Origin: Vibrio anguillarum
GTDB taxonomy: Bacteria; Pseudomonadota; Gammaproteobacteria; Enterobacterales; Vibrionaceae
NCBI RefSeq assembly: GCF_001989995.2
Contig: NZ_JAHGUP010000047.1
Coordinates: 1-58,495, forward strand
Direction: 5' to 3'
DNA length: 58,495 nt
Below, piece after piece: positions 44,711 to 54,539 of this stretch. Made by a program: the position numbers and the translations under genes. The notes under the pieces were generated by a model that did no database searches, was not told where the DNA came from, and worked only from the letters and a program-made list of their open reading frames with translations. Each line of letters begins with the position of its first letter. Positions within the stretch are counted from its first letter, which is position 1.

Positions 44711-45328
44711 TCACTCTTGTTCGATAATCCATTTTCGAAACGATTTGCGCTCTTCCTTTGTTGACTTTAGATACCATATTTGAAGTTGGGTCAGAGAGTC
44801 TTCAGTTGTGCTAATGGCATCAGAATTATTCACCATATCTATTTTCTTGAGGTTGTCAGAAAAAAATATTGCGTTGTCAATGTTATATGATTTAACTAAA
44901 GATCCCACATCCATATATGGGAATACTTCGACTGTCGAAGGAAGAATTTTCTGTTCGACACTCACATCCTCAGAAGTTTGAATATCAAAAACTGGTTTTT
45001 TCCGTTCGTTTTCAGCATTAATTTTGTCATAACGATTAGAAATCAATTTTATAAATGCTTTACTATTTATGTCTTTCTGCCCCTGGAATGTCAGGGTAAC
45101 CAAATAAGGGTAGGTAGCATAATACTCCATTTTTCCACCACTTTTTAGGCGTCCAGAATACCGGAGAACAAGTTGCAAATATTCACTGTCAAAGGTCAGA
45201 GAGTTATCAGCCTTCTGCCCATTTACGTAAAGTATCTCGATGCCAGAGTCTACAGACAATTCATACCCATTAGCCACTGTTGAGCTACATAAGAAAACTA
45301 AAATACAAATAAAGGCTCTCAACAACAA
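44711..45328 (-). CDS. DUF2057 (YccT-type) periplasmic protein
   Basis: This protein of about 205 residues has a signal peptide (LLRAFICILVFLCSSTVANG) and the DUF2057 core: LSVDSGIEILYVNGQKADNS and LQLVLRYSGRLKSGG. YccT/CsgI of this family inhibits curli assembly in Enterobacteria, but Vibrio function is unknown. The start is uncertain: a TTG at 45328 follows GGGAG at good spacing, whereas longer in-frame starts fall inside the terminator of the porin gene. It lies 71 bases after the porin stop. Confidence 0.75.
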   Translation of the reverse strand: MLLRAFICILVFLCSSTVANGYELSVDSGIEILYVNGQKADNSLTFDSEYLQLVLRYSGRLKSGGKMEYYATYPYLVTLTFQGQKDINSKAFIKLISNRYDKINAENERKKPVFDIQTSEDVSVEQKILPSTVEVFPYMDVGSLVKSYNIDNAIFFSDNLKKIDMVNNSDAISTTEDSLTQLQIWYLKSTKEERKSFRKWIIEQE

Positions 45329-45341
45329 ATCAAATCTCCCG

Positions 45342-45376
45342 ATAAATAAAAAGCCAATGCACTGCACTGGCTTTTA
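45342..45376 (-). terminator. Terminator of the porin gene
   Basis: AAAAGCCA pairs with TGGCTTTT around an 11-base loop, followed on the minus strand by a T-rich run (TTTTTATTTAT). It lies 24 bases past the porin stop. Confidence 0.85.
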
Positions 45377-45399
45377 TGATACTTAAAAATTAAAGTATT

Positions 45400-46422
45400 T
45401 TAGAACGTGTAGTAAGCACCGATTAGAGCAACATCTTTTTCTTGGTTACCACCTGCAGCAAAATCATTTGATGTTTCTGCAGTTTGATATTCAGCAAATA
45501 CCGTAATGTTGCTTGCTAGAGCATAATCAACACCGACAACTAGGTTTTCTGTATCACCTTTAGCATCTACACCGGTTTTAGTAACTTCATCAATACTCAT
45601 AACAGCATAAGTTGAATAGAGGCGTACATCATTAAATGAGTAAGAAGCAGCTACACCAATCGCATCACCAGAATAGAAATCTGAGGCTGTGAAGAAACCA
45701 TACTTGTTGTTACCTTCATATTGGCCATAAGTCACAGCGAAGAAAAAGCCAGATACATCAACAGAAGCCGAGATACCTGCTACAGAGTAATCAGTATCAG
45801 CTGCAGCTTCACCTGTTAGGTATGAAGCACCGATAGAAAACATATCTACAGTGTAGTCAAGTGATACACCGTAGGTATTGTCAATATTTTCGTTAGATTC
45901 TGTATTGACATCAGCTACAAATACTAAACCGTCTACAACTTTAGCTTTAAATACAGCGCCGTGACCTGTTGACTCGCTACGGTGACCACCTGTAGAGCCC
46001 ATGTATTTACCTTCATTGGTAATATCATCTTTTTGGATAGCATCCATAGAGTCAGCTAGATCTCCAACTTCACCTACAGCAACACCCCAAGTCTCAGTTT
46101 TAACGCCGACATACAAATCGTCAAATGATGCTTTGCTATCAGTAGACTCGTAATCAGAACCAGCCTCTATTTCAAAAGAACCAAACGCTTTCAGGGTATC
46201 AGTCAGTTTTGTTTCTGCATCAAGCTGGATTTTTCCCCAAACATTAACATCTGGATCGGTTTTTGTTTCTACTTGAGCGGTATTTGTAGATTTAGTTGTT
46301 GCCAAATAAGCATCAACTTCGCCTTTGAGCTTCACGGCTGTCGTGTCGTTAGCGTAAATTTCTGCTGCGTTAACTGAGCTTGCTGCCGCAAGCACTGCTA
46401 GTGCTAATAGAGTCTTTTTCAT
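45400..46422 (-). CDS. ompT: Outer-membrane porin, OmpT type of Vibrio
   Basis: This 340-residue general porin has a signal peptide (MKKTLLALAVLAAASSVNA/AEI), alternating beta strands, and the terminal GAYYTF ending in Phe that is needed for insertion by the Bam complex. Adjacent position to dinG matches V. cholerae ompT (which ToxR represses and CRP activates), hence the name; sequence alone does not separate OmpT from other porins of the family. It is a single-gene transcript with a 513-base upstream gap shared with dinG. Confidence 0.8.
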   Translation of the reverse strand: MKKTLLALAVLAAASSVNAAEIYANDTTAVKLKGEVDAYLATTKSTNTAQVETKTDPDVNVWGKIQLDAETKLTDTLKAFGSFEIEAGSDYESTDSKASFDDLYVGVKTETWGVAVGEVGDLADSMDAIQKDDITNEGKYMGSTGGHRSESTGHGAVFKAKVVDGLVFVADVNTESNENIDNTYGVSLDYTVDMFSIGASYLTGEAAADTDYSVAGISASVDVSGFFFAVTYGQYEGNNKYGFFTASDFYSGDAIGVAASYSFNDVRLYSTYAVMSIDEVTKTGVDAKGDTENLVVGVDYALASNITVFAEYQTAETSNDFAAGGNQEKDVALIGAYYTF

Positions 46423-46833
46423 AATTAATCCACTGCCTTTTCTTATGTATGGGAATTCCTTATCCGGTTCCCTTTGTTTTTGCTGGCAACTTCCAAATTT
46501 AAACTCGGTTCGTTGCCGCCATTAAATCTCAAGGATTAGATTGCAAAAGATTATCCTGCATGTCAAATATCCTAAAAAATAAACAAAAATAAAGGTAAAA
46601 ATAATTAAAAACATGTAGTTACATGATATTTTCATAAAATTACGGGCGACTTCCAAGCAAAAACATCACACAATCTAAAAACTAACAATCATGAAACATC
46701 AGAATTAAACACCAGTAAAATTTAGTTTGGCAAGATTAAATGGATGTTGATGTCATAATTTAACCGAGTGGATAGTTTTATATTTTTCACAATGAGAATT
46801 AAACATAAGTTCCTGAAGGTTCAGTTTTTTTTT

Positions 46834-46900
46834 GTGAACAAGATCTAGATTTGATCTAAAAGCATACGATTTCGTGAACTGCGTATCCTTTAGTGAACTG
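46834..46900 (+). repeat. Three GTGAAC repeats before dinG
   Basis: TTT-N-GTGAAC occurs at 46834, 46874 and 46893, the last two as GTGAACTG spaced 19 bases apart. They lie 36-100 bases before the dinG start in an AT-rich gap (46423-46935) that also holds the ompT promoter. A regulator is not known; no clear CTG-N10-CAG LexA site is seen. Confidence 0.5.
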
Positions 46901-46935
46901 TGCTAGACTCGGCACTCTGCTATTTAGGTCTGTGT

Positions 46936-49011
46936 ATGCTTACAACAAAAATCCAAAAATCCATTCGGGATAGTTATCAAAACCTGCAATTTCAGCTCGA
47001 AAACTTCATTCCTCGCCGAGGACAAAATTATCTTGTTGCTGAGATTGCAAAAACATTGTGTGGTTCATATCACAAATCCAACCGAATCTTGATTGCTGAA
47101 GCGGGTACAGGAATAGGGAAATCACTCTCCTATTTAATGGCGGCGGTTCCTGTTGCAGTATTGAATAATAGAAAGGTTGTTGTTTCGACAGCCACAGTGG
47201 CACTTCAAGAACAGCTGATCAGCAAAGATTTGCCTTTATTTAGACGCATCACTGATCGTCAATTCTCTTTTATCCTTGCCAAAGGACGTCAACGATACTG
47301 TTGCACCGAAAAACTCGCGGCTGCGTGTGGGGTAGATGGATCACAAATTGCTCTGTTCGAATCAAAGCCACAAAAAAAAGACGTTGAATTATTCACCACC
47401 ATGTATGAAAAACTGACTCAAGGAAAATGGAACGGTGATCGCGACTCGTGGCCAAAAGCGATTAAAGATGAGTTATGGCAACTGATTGTGAGCGATAAAC
47501 ACAGCTGTAATGGCAGCTTTGCTGGCCATAGAGATTGCCCTTTTCAAAAGGCAAGATCGGAACTGGACAAAGCCGATGTCATTATTGCCAACCACAGCTT
47601 GGTCATGGCGGATGCTGACCTTGGCGGTGGTGTCATTCTGCCTGAGCCCGAAAACACCATTTACATTTTTGATGAAGCACACCACTTACCTCATGTAGCA
47701 CGAGATCACGCTTCAGCGTCCGCAAGCTTGAAAGGCGCAGCTAGTTGGTTGGAAAAACTCAATCAATCCGTAACCAAGTTTTCAAGCTTAGCCGAAGAAA
47801 AACGAGTGGCACGTTTTCGTAACGAACTGCAAGAGACACTGCAACAACTTATCCCAAGCTTGAGCCAACTGACAAAGCAGTTTGTGCCCGAACAATTTGA
47901 AGAAAAGCGATACCGTTTTGAGCATGGCGAACTGCCACAATGGCTTGAAGAAGAGTCTAAAACCCTGAAGCGGCTCTCTCAAAAAGCCAATCAATCCGTC
48001 GCTAAAATTGCGGACTTGATTGCTGAACGAGTTAAAGAAGGCGAACTCGCCGCTCGGTTGGCAGAACCAGCACTGACTGAATTAGGCTTTTATATTCAGC
48101 GTTTAGAGAACCTTGCCCAAGTATGGCTGCTGATGGCGGAGCCCAAGCGAGAAAAAGGAGCCCCTTTGGCACGTTGGCTTGAAATTCACCCTGAACGTGA
48201 AGGTGATTTCATTGTTAACGTTTCACCGCTAGAAATTGGTTGGCAACTTGATCAACAGATCTGGAGCCGCTGCATCGGCGCAATCTTAGTCTCCGCGACG
48301 ATGCGAGCTCTTAACTCGTTCAGCTACTTTTGCTCGCAAGCAGGGATCAGTGAAAAGGCAGAAGATGGCACACGTTTCCTAGCACTCGCTTCACCGTTTG
48401 ATTATCAAAATCAGGCCGAGTTACTCATTCCAGCAATGCGTTTTGAACCGCAAGCGAAAGAGTATACTGATTATCTGGTAGAGCGGCTCGCTGAGTTTAT
48501 TCAGCCAAACAAAGCTAATTTAGTGCTATTTGCTTCTTACTGGCAAATGCGCGAAGTGGCTGAAAAAATATCAACAGATTTTGTTAAACGAGGCTGGGCG
48601 CTGCAAGTCCAAGGTGAAATATCACGCACAGAAATTCTAAATAAACATAAAATGCTAGTGCAGTGTGGTAAAACGAGCGTAATGTTTGGCACCAGTAGCT
48701 TTTCGGAAGGGCTAGACTTACCAGGAGAACTTTTGGAGAATCTGGTGATCACAAAAATTCCGTTTGCCGTACCAACCTCTCCAGTTGAGCAAGCTCACGC
48801 CGAATACATAGAGAAACGAGGTGGAAACTCTTTTATTCAGATAACCGTTCCTGAAGCCAGCAAAAAGCTGATCCAAGCCGTCGGGAGATTGCTGCGCAAA
48901 GAGCGTGATTCTGGTAGAGTCGTGATTCTCGATCGCCGAATCGTTTCAAAACGCTACGGAAAATCATTATTGGACTCGCTTCCTCCATTTAAAAGAACAA
49001 TAGAATATTAG
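46936..49011 (+). CDS. dinG: ATP-dependent DNA helicase DinG
   Basis: DinG is a 5'-3' XPD-like helicase that resolves R-loops and aids repair. The 691-residue protein has Walker A AEAGTGIGKSLSY, DEAH-type YIFDEAHHLPH, and a C-terminal ATPase half (KLIQAVGRLLRKERDSGRVVILDRR). The iron-sulphur region has RYCCTEKL, HSCNGSFAGHRDCPF; one of the four cysteines known in E. coli DinG is not in place. The start at MLTTKIQKS (46936) is chosen because a 12-codon upstream extension lacks family similarity. Confidence 0.93.
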   Translation: MLTTKIQKSIRDSYQNLQFQLENFIPRRGQNYLVAEIAKTLCGSYHKSNRILIAEAGTGIGKSLSYLMAAVPVAVLNNRKVVVSTATVALQEQLISKDLPLFRRITDRQFSFILAKGRQRYCCTEKLAAACGVDGSQIALFESKPQKKDVELFTTMYEKLTQGKWNGDRDSWPKAIKDELWQLIVSDKHSCNGSFAGHRDCPFQKARSELDKADVIIANHSLVMADADLGGGVILPEPENTIYIFDEAHHLPHVARDHASASASLKGAASWLEKLNQSVTKFSSLAEEKRVARFRNELQETLQQLIPSLSQLTKQFVPEQFEEKRYRFEHGELPQWLEEESKTLKRLSQKANQSVAKIADLIAERVKEGELAARLAEPALTELGFYIQRLENLAQVWLLMAEPKREKGAPLARWLEIHPEREGDFIVNVSPLEIGWQLDQQIWSRCIGAILVSATMRALNSFSYFCSQAGISEKAEDGTRFLALASPFDYQNQAELLIPAMRFEPQAKEYTDYLVERLAEFIQPNKANLVLFASYWQMREVAEKISTDFVKRGWALQVQGEISRTEILNKHKMLVQCGKTSVMFGTSSFSEGLDLPGELLENLVITKIPFAVPTSPVEQAHAEYIEKRGGNSFIQITVPEASKKLIQAVGRLLRKERDSGRVVILDRRIVSKRYGKSLLDSLPPFKRTIEY

Positions 49012-49064
49012 CTAGGGCTTAACACTACGCCCTTTCATCTCATTACTCAGGGCCGATTTTATTC

Positions 49065-49844
49065 ATGGAATTTGTTGAGCCAACCACTTTGATTGTGTTG
49101 GCGCTTGTTGCTTTTATTGCTGGCTTTATCGATGCAGTCGCTGGCGGCGGTGGCATGCTTACTGTACCCGCGTTATTATCAATCGGTCTTCCGCCGCACA
49201 TCGCACTAGGAACGAATAAGCTAGCGGCAACATTTGCCTCATCAACTGCCGCATTAACCTACTATCAGAAGAAGTTGTTTCAACCAAGTTGCTGGGTCAG
49301 AGCTTTCATTGCCACCTTAATTGGCGCAACCATAGGTACTTTTGCTGTCGATGCGATCAGCACCGATTGGCTACAAAAAGTGCTGCCGCTTATTATTCTA
49401 GCTGCCGCTATCTATACGATATGGCATAAAACACCGCATGCCCACCAGAATGTCAGCCCGCCTCCCTGCCCTGTACTTCACAAAAAGCAGTATGCGCAAG
49501 GCTTGATACTTGGATTTTATGACGGGCTGGCAGGGCCGGGAACTGGCGCATTTTGGACAGTCAGTTCGATGGCATTATACCGACTCAACATTTTATTGGC
49601 CTCTGGCCTTGCTAAAGCGATGAATTTTACCAGTAATGTAACGTCATTGGTTACCTTTGCCATTTTGGGGCATATTGACTGGGTGCTGGGACTGACTATG
49701 GGAGTTTGTTTGATGGCTGGAGCTTTTGTTGGCGCACATTCAGCGATTCGTTTCGGCGCTAAATTTATTCGTCCGGTATTTGTGAGTGTGGTCAGTGTGC
49801 TTGCAATCAAGCTGACTTATGATGCGTGGTTTGCAGGCTTATGA
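49065..49844 (+). CDS. TSUP/TauE-SafE family membrane transporter, YfcA-like
   Basis: This 259-residue protein has seven or eight membrane helices and the family signature FIAGFIDAVAGGGGMLTVPALL near the start and DGLAGPGTGAFW in the second half. The family moves sulfonates, sulfite or other organic anions; E. coli YfcA is the closest by pattern. The substrate is unknown. It follows dinG by 54 bases and overlaps priC by four bases. Confidence 0.85.
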   Translation: MEFVEPTTLIVLALVAFIAGFIDAVAGGGGMLTVPALLSIGLPPHIALGTNKLAATFASSTAALTYYQKKLFQPSCWVRAFIATLIGATIGTFAVDAISTDWLQKVLPLIILAAAIYTIWHKTPHAHQNVSPPPCPVLHKKQYAQGLILGFYDGLAGPGTGAFWTVSSMALYRLNILLASGLAKAMNFTSNVTSLVTFAILGHIDWVLGLTMGVCLMAGAFVGAHSAIRFGAKFIRPVFVSVVSVLAIKLTYDAWFAGL

Positions 49845-50389
49845 ACCATTTTTCTCAATTGAAGTCCTTAATTAAAGAGTTGAAACAACAAGCCGCCAGT
49901 GTTGACCGAACTCGTGGTGAACACCATCAGGCTCTATTTGATGAGCGCCTGTTCCACTGTAAAGCGCACTTATTAATCCCTTGTGTTATGGAAGCAAAAG
50001 CGACCTTTGACTCCATCATGCGCGAACAAGAGAGCCAACGGCTAACCAGTCAACGAGCTCAATATCTAACCGATCGACTGCTTGCACAAATTGCGGCAAT
50101 CCAACGCGAAATATCGACAGTATCGATCAGAAAAAGTGAGCCCAAGCATCGCAGCTATTATCGCAAACCGATCAATGCGTTATATCAAGAGCTGGCCCAG
50201 CATCAAGAATGGGAGCGGAGGCTGATGGATATGGTGAGAGAAAAAGAACTCGGGCTCAAGCAAAATTCTGCTGTTAGTCAGCAGCAAGCACAAAAAGCGT
50301 TATTGACCGTAGAGCAGCGGCTCAAGCGTTGCCAAGAAGCCAAAGCCAAAATTGAGAAACAAATTACGTTCAGGGAGAAAAACCAATAA
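49841..50389 (+). CDS. priC: Primosomal replication protein PriC
   Basis: PriC helps restart stalled forks by loading DnaB with Rep. The 182-residue basic helical protein has the family motif FDERLFHCKAHLLIPCVMEA. The ATG at 49841 overlaps the transporter stop (ATGA); an upstream in-frame extension inside that gene is unlikely. It is followed at once by rsmS, as in E. coli. Confidence 0.9.
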   Translation: MNHFSQLKSLIKELKQQAASVDRTRGEHHQALFDERLFHCKAHLLIPCVMEAKATFDSIMREQESQRLTSQRAQYLTDRLLAQIAAIQREISTVSIRKSEPKHRSYYRKPINALYQELAQHQEWERRLMDMVREKELGLKQNSAVSQQQAQKALLTVEQRLKRCQEAKAKIEKQITFREKNQ

Positions 50390-50390
50390 A

Positions 50391-50561
50391 ATGAATGATC
50401 CTACTGTACCGCTAGACGGTGCGTCTGAAGAGATAAAGCTCGCTGTCGATCTCATCTACTTATTAGAAACCAATCAGATTGAACCACACACCGCACTTGA
50501 AGCGCTGAAAATCGTACAGCAGGATTTATTGCGTAAACTGGATGATACTGCGAGAGAGTAA
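50391..50561 (+). CDS. rsmS: RsmS-like small protein, DUF2496
   Basis: This 56-residue protein matches E. coli YbaM/RsmS: SEEIKLAVDLIYLLETNQI and ALEALKIVQQDLLRKLD. In Pectobacterium, RsmS affects virulence regulation. The start is the ATG at 50391, one base after the priC stop; longer in-frame starts lie inside priC. The priC-rsmS pairing is conserved in Gammaproteobacteria. Confidence 0.9.
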   Translation: MNDPTVPLDGASEEIKLAVDLIYLLETNQIEPHTALEALKIVQQDLLRKLDDTARE

Positions 50562-50586
50562 GAAGCAAACATCTACTTCTTACTCT
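50555..50586. terminator. Hairpin between rsmS and the chemoreceptor gene
   Basis: AGAGTAAGAAG and CTTCTTACTCT form a perfect 11-base stem with a ten-base loop; it overlaps the rsmS stop codon. The stem is followed on the plus strand by TTTCA, so it is a moderate terminator for the convergent pair. Confidence 0.7.
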
Positions 50587-50594
50587 TTCAGCCG

Positions 50595-52712
50595 TTAGAC
50601 TTTAAATTGCCCAACCAACTGTTGCTGCTTAGCCGAGAGTTGGCTTATCTGAGCACCAACCGATTCTGATTCACCGACCAGTATCAATATCTGCGCGCTA
50701 AGATCACGAATATTGGATAGGCTGAGGTTGACTTCACCAGAGACGGCTTGCTGTTCTTGGGCCGCTTTCACAATCTGGCTATTCATATCGTTAATTGCTG
50801 AGATGGATTCAAACACTATTTCTAATTCAGCAACGGCCTTTTGGACTTGTATCGCAGTTCCATTTGCTAACGCGTTTCCTTGCTGGATCACCTCAACTAC
50901 GCCCTCAGTACCTTGTTGAACTTTTTCTATCACTTTGCGTATTTCACCCACAGAATTCTGAGTCCGCTGGGCCAAATTACGTACCTCATCGGCGACAACA
51001 GCAAACCCTCGCCCTTGATCTCCGGCCCGAGCCGCTTCTATAGCCGCATTTAATGCGAGCAAATTGGTTTGCTGTGAAATTCCCTCAATGACCGTTAAAA
51101 TTTCGGTAATATTGATATTGTTTTGAGCCAACTCTTCAACAACCGGCACCGCATCACTCATTCGCACCACCAGCTTATGCATCTCAGCTTCAGAGGCACG
51201 GATGACATCCTGCCCAGTCAGTGCGGAGTGATTAGCTTGCGAAGCGGCTTGCACCGCAGCCTCGGCATTTTGCACAACGAGACTTGCTGTTTGTGTCATT
51301 TCTTCAGAGGCAGTCGCCACCATATCCATCTCTTTAAATTGAGACTCACTACGGCTACGTGTTTGTACGGCAGACTGCCGTGCCTGTTCAGTCGTTTGAG
51401 CTACTTGGTTCGCACTTTCTACGATCTGCTGAATGATAGCCTGTAATTTGTCTAAAAACTGGTTAAAGCCGCGTGCCAAATCACCGATTTCATCATGACT
51501 ACTGATGACAAGCCGCTGAGTTAAATCCCCTTCGCCAGAAGCAATATCTTGTAACCGCTCCACGACCGCTCGAATAGGTTTCACAATTTGGGTGGCAGCT
51601 AGCGCAATGATTGCGAGCCCTAAAAAGACTAGCAATGCGCCGACTAATAACTCCGCTCTAACGCCATTCTCTACCTGTTGAGTAATGATCTGATCCAGTT
51701 GATTGGCATCAGCTAGCACACTCGATGTCGGCATTTCAAAAACCACGCCCCAAGTCTGGTTCGCCACCTGAATAGGAGCAAAGACAGACAACCACTGCCG
51801 ATCTGAATTCCATTGAGAATGGACTTTACCCTCGGCTAGAAGATTGGCGATCTCCTTTGTAGTCAAAACGGAATCAGCCAGTGGCGCGCCTAAGGTTAAT
51901 TCACGCTCATCAGTCGCAATAAGCGTGTTATTTAAGCTGACAATAAAGACCTTACCACTACCGCCAAATAGACTTTGATCTGAACTCAGTGCAATAGCTA
52001 CCAGTGGGCTAAGCTTTAAATCGATGCCAAAAAAGCCAATCGCAACACCATCAATCAAAATGGGCACAGAGAGAGAAGAAGTAAGAAACGTTTCATTGTC
52101 TTGAATCACGATTTTAGGCGATGAGATACATGCACTAGCTGTTGTTAACGGGCAGGCGAAACGCTCACTGTTTCCTTCATCCTTCAATGCCACTTCGCTT
52201 AATACATTTGCCACCACATTTTCACCATTGGAGGAAGTTATCCAGTATGCAGCGAATCGACCTATTTCATTTGAGCCTACATAGTCAGCATTCTGGTAGT
52301 TGTCATCCTCGCTATCGAGCAAATTTGGCTTAAAGACGAGATAAGCCCCCTGAACATTGGGATAATTGACTACCGTCTTGCGAACCATTTCATCTAAAGA
52401 TGTCCTTAACGCTTCGTTTTCACCAAAATTTTCTTCGGTATTTGACTTGAAAAACAAGGCCGTATCAGCAAGCATCTGAGCCCGATACATGGCTTCACTG
52501 AGATATTCAGATACTTCGGTGGCATTGAGCAGCGCCCGAGTTTCTAATAACTGCTGCGATTTATTGATCACAGAATCTGAACTTTGTTGTTTTATTGCTT
52601 GTTGGTTATTCACTGCGTTATAAACAGAAAAACCAATGAGAGACAATGACGTAATTAACAGGCAAAGGCCGGCTAAAAGGGTTATTTTCCATTGAACCGA
52701 AAGTGTTCGCAT
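50595..52712 (-). CDS. Methyl-accepting chemotaxis protein
   Basis: This 705-residue chemoreceptor has membrane helices at about 9-30 and 354-376, a long periplasmic double-Cache-type sensor between them, a HAMP domain ([22 protein letters not shown]), and a signalling domain with the conserved hairpin tip [20 protein letters not shown] and [18 protein letters not shown]. It would feed CheA. The ligand is unknown. Convergent with rsmS; divergent from xthA. Confidence 0.95.
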   Translation of the reverse strand: MRTLSVQWKITLLAGLCLLITSLSLIGFSVYNAVNNQQAIKQQSSDSVINKSQQLLETRALLNATEVSEYLSEAMYRAQMLADTALFFKSNTEENFGENEALRTSLDEMVRKTVVNYPNVQGAYLVFKPNLLDSEDDNYQNADYVGSNEIGRFAAYWITSSNGENVVANVLSEVALKDEGNSERFACPLTTASACISSPKIVIQDNETFLTSSLSVPILIDGVAIGFFGIDLKLSPLVAIALSSDQSLFGGSGKVFIVSLNNTLIATDERELTLGAPLADSVLTTKEIANLLAEGKVHSQWNSDRQWLSVFAPIQVANQTWGVVFEMPTSSVLADANQLDQIITQQVENGVRAELLVGALLVFLGLAIIALAATQIVKPIRAVVERLQDIASGEGDLTQRLVISSHDEIGDLARGFNQFLDKLQAIIQQIVESANQVAQTTEQARQSAVQTRSRSESQFKEMDMVATASEEMTQTASLVVQNAEAAVQAASQANHSALTGQDVIRASEAEMHKLVVRMSDAVPVVEELAQNNINITEILTVIEGISQQTNLLALNAAIEAARAGDQGRGFAVVADEVRNLAQRTQNSVGEIRKVIEKVQQGTEGVVEVIQQGNALANGTAIQVQKAVAELEIVFESISAINDMNSQIVKAAQEQQAVSGEVNLSLSNIRDLSAQILILVGESESVGAQISQLSAKQQQLVGQFKV

Positions 52713-52937
52713 ACTACATCCTTATGCTGCGCTAATAGGGTTTTCAGACAAAACGGTGACCGTTTTAATTAGAGCATATTGACTTGAGAGATCAATCGTA
52801 AGTTTACATAAATGTTAATAAAAATATCATTTCTGACTATTCAAAAAGTTTACGTATTACAATTGATTCGCTTTTCGTCTTGTCCTTGCGCCTTGAAATG
52901 GTAACATCTTGCGCACAACTCATCTTAAGGATCCCTT

Positions 52938-53747
52938 ATGAAAGTCATCAGTTTTAACATCAACGGTTTGAGAGCTCGCCTTCATCAACTGCAAGCGATT
53001 ATTGATAAGCATCAACCTGATGTCATTGGACTTCAAGAAATTAAAGTACACGATGACGCTTTTCCTCTTGAGGATGTTGAAGCCATGGGCTACCACGTCT
53101 ATTTTCATGGTCAAAAAGCACATTATGGCGTCGCCATGTTGTGCAAAAAGGAACCCATTTCAGTACAGAAAGGCTTTCCTAGCGATAATGAAGATCATCA
53201 AAAACGCATGATTATGGCCACTTTTGAAGATGACAACGGCCAAAAAACAACCATACTCAACGGCTATTTTCCTCAAGGGGAGAATATTTCCCATGAAACA
53301 AAATATCCCTATAAGCGTCAGTTTTATAAAGATCTAATGGGTTACTTAACGTCACATCACTCCCCTAACGAACAAATAATTGTGATGGGAGACATTAACA
53401 TCAGCCCTATCGACTTGGATATTGGGATTGGTGAAGCCAATAGAAAACGCTGGTTGCAAACGGGAAAATGCTCTTTCCAACCTGAAGAGCGCGAATGGTT
53501 ACAAACTTTAATGGACTGGGGTTTGGTTGACACATTCCGTCAGTTAAATCCGGATGTAAATGATCAATTTTCGTGGTTTGATTATCGCTCACGTGGCTTT
53601 GATGATAACCGCGGGCTACGAATCGACGTCATTTTAGCGACCCCGAACCTAGCAAAAAAATGCCAAGAAGTCGGCATCGACTATGAACTTCGAGGAATAG
53701 AAAAACCTTCTGATCACGCGCCAATTTGGTCCAGTTTTTCTTTGTAG
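52938..53747 (+). CDS. xthA: Exodeoxyribonuclease III
   Basis: XthA is the main apurinic/apyrimidinic endonuclease and 3' phosphatase/exonuclease of base-excision repair. The 269-residue protein has the catalytic residues in [10 protein letters not shown] (Glu), MGDINISP (Asp/Asn) and PSDHAPIW (His). AAGGAT lies eight bases before the ATG. It is a single gene with its own terminator. Confidence 0.97.
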   Translation: MKVISFNINGLRARLHQLQAIIDKHQPDVIGLQEIKVHDDAFPLEDVEAMGYHVYFHGQKAHYGVAMLCKKEPISVQKGFPSDNEDHQKRMIMATFEDDNGQKTTILNGYFPQGENISHETKYPYKRQFYKDLMGYLTSHHSPNEQIIVMGDINISPIDLDIGIGEANRKRWLQTGKCSFQPEEREWLQTLMDWGLVDTFRQLNPDVNDQFSWFDYRSRGFDDNRGLRIDVILATPNLAKKCQEVGIDYELRGIEKPSDHAPIWSSFSL

Positions 53748-53769
53748 GAACAGAAAGTAACGTGCCAAT

Positions 53770-53800
53770 AAGAAGCGCGCATTCAGCGCGCTTCTTATTT
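53770..53800 (+). terminator. Terminator of xthA
   Basis: An 11-base perfect stem AAGAAGCGCGC/GCGCGCTTCTT with an ATTCA loop is followed by ATTTT. It lies 23 bases past the xthA stop. Confidence 0.9.
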
Positions 53801-53859
53801 TAATCTATGCCTGGATTATATAAACAAACTCGGTACAACAAATTGCTACTTGCAGCCCT

Positions 53860-54537
53860 TCAGCTTAATGGGCGCAAATAAGCTAAGAAGCGTTTTTCAG
53901 CCTGTTTAAAGCAGAACAAAATAATGAAGGTCAAGCCCATATAGAACAAACCTGCGGTTAAAAATGACTCGAATGGAGCATAATAACGAGAGTTCACTAA
54001 ACGCGCAGCTCCCGTTAAATCCATAATGGTAACAATACCAGCAACCGCAGAGCCGTGGAGCATGAAGATAACTTCATTACTATAAGCGGGCAGTGCGCGC
54101 CTTAACGCACTCGGTAGAATAATTCGCCGATACGTTTTCCAAGTACTCATTCCGTATGCTTTCGCCGCTTCAACTTCGCCTTTCGGCAATCCATTGATCG
54201 CGCCGCGAATAATTTCAGCCGTGTAGGCGGACGTATTGAGAACAAAAGCAACCAACGCGCAAAACCAAGCGTTTTCCCACAAGGTATCTTTCACCGGGAA
54301 AAATTGATCCATTCCATAGTAGATGAGATAAAGCTGGACCAATAACGGTGTACCACGAAAAAAGTAGGTATAAGCCCATGCTGGAGTACGAATAAAATAG
54401 TTGTGGCTATTTCTAGCAATCGCTAAGGGGATCGCAAGGCTCAAACCGATAATTAACGACAACCCCACCAGCCAAACCGTTGTCCACAGCCCACTAAAAT
54501 AAATTGGTAGGCTTTGAGTAATAAGGGAAAAATCCAT
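53860..54537 (-). CDS. Basic amino acid ABC transporter permease, HisM/ArtM type
   Basis: This 225-residue inner-membrane permease has five predicted helices and the ABC-permease EAA motif EVEAAKAYGMSTWKTYRRIILPSALRRALP. It pairs with the upstream permease to form the channel of a His/Arg/Lys/ornithine importer. It is the last gene of the four-gene operon, two bases after its partner. The exact substrate is inferred from the ATPase and the site upstream. Confidence 0.88.
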   Translation of the reverse strand: MDFSLITQSLPIYFSGLWTTVWLVGLSLIIGLSLAIPLAIARNSHNYFIRTPAWAYTYFFRGTPLLVQLYLIYYGMDQFFPVKDTLWENAWFCALVAFVLNTSAYTAEIIRGAINGLPKGEVEAAKAYGMSTWKTYRRIILPSALRRALPAYSNEVIFMLHGSAVAGIVTIMDLTGAARLVNSRYYAPFESFLTAGLFYMGLTFIILFCFKQAEKRFLAYLRPLS

Positions 54538-54539
54538 AT

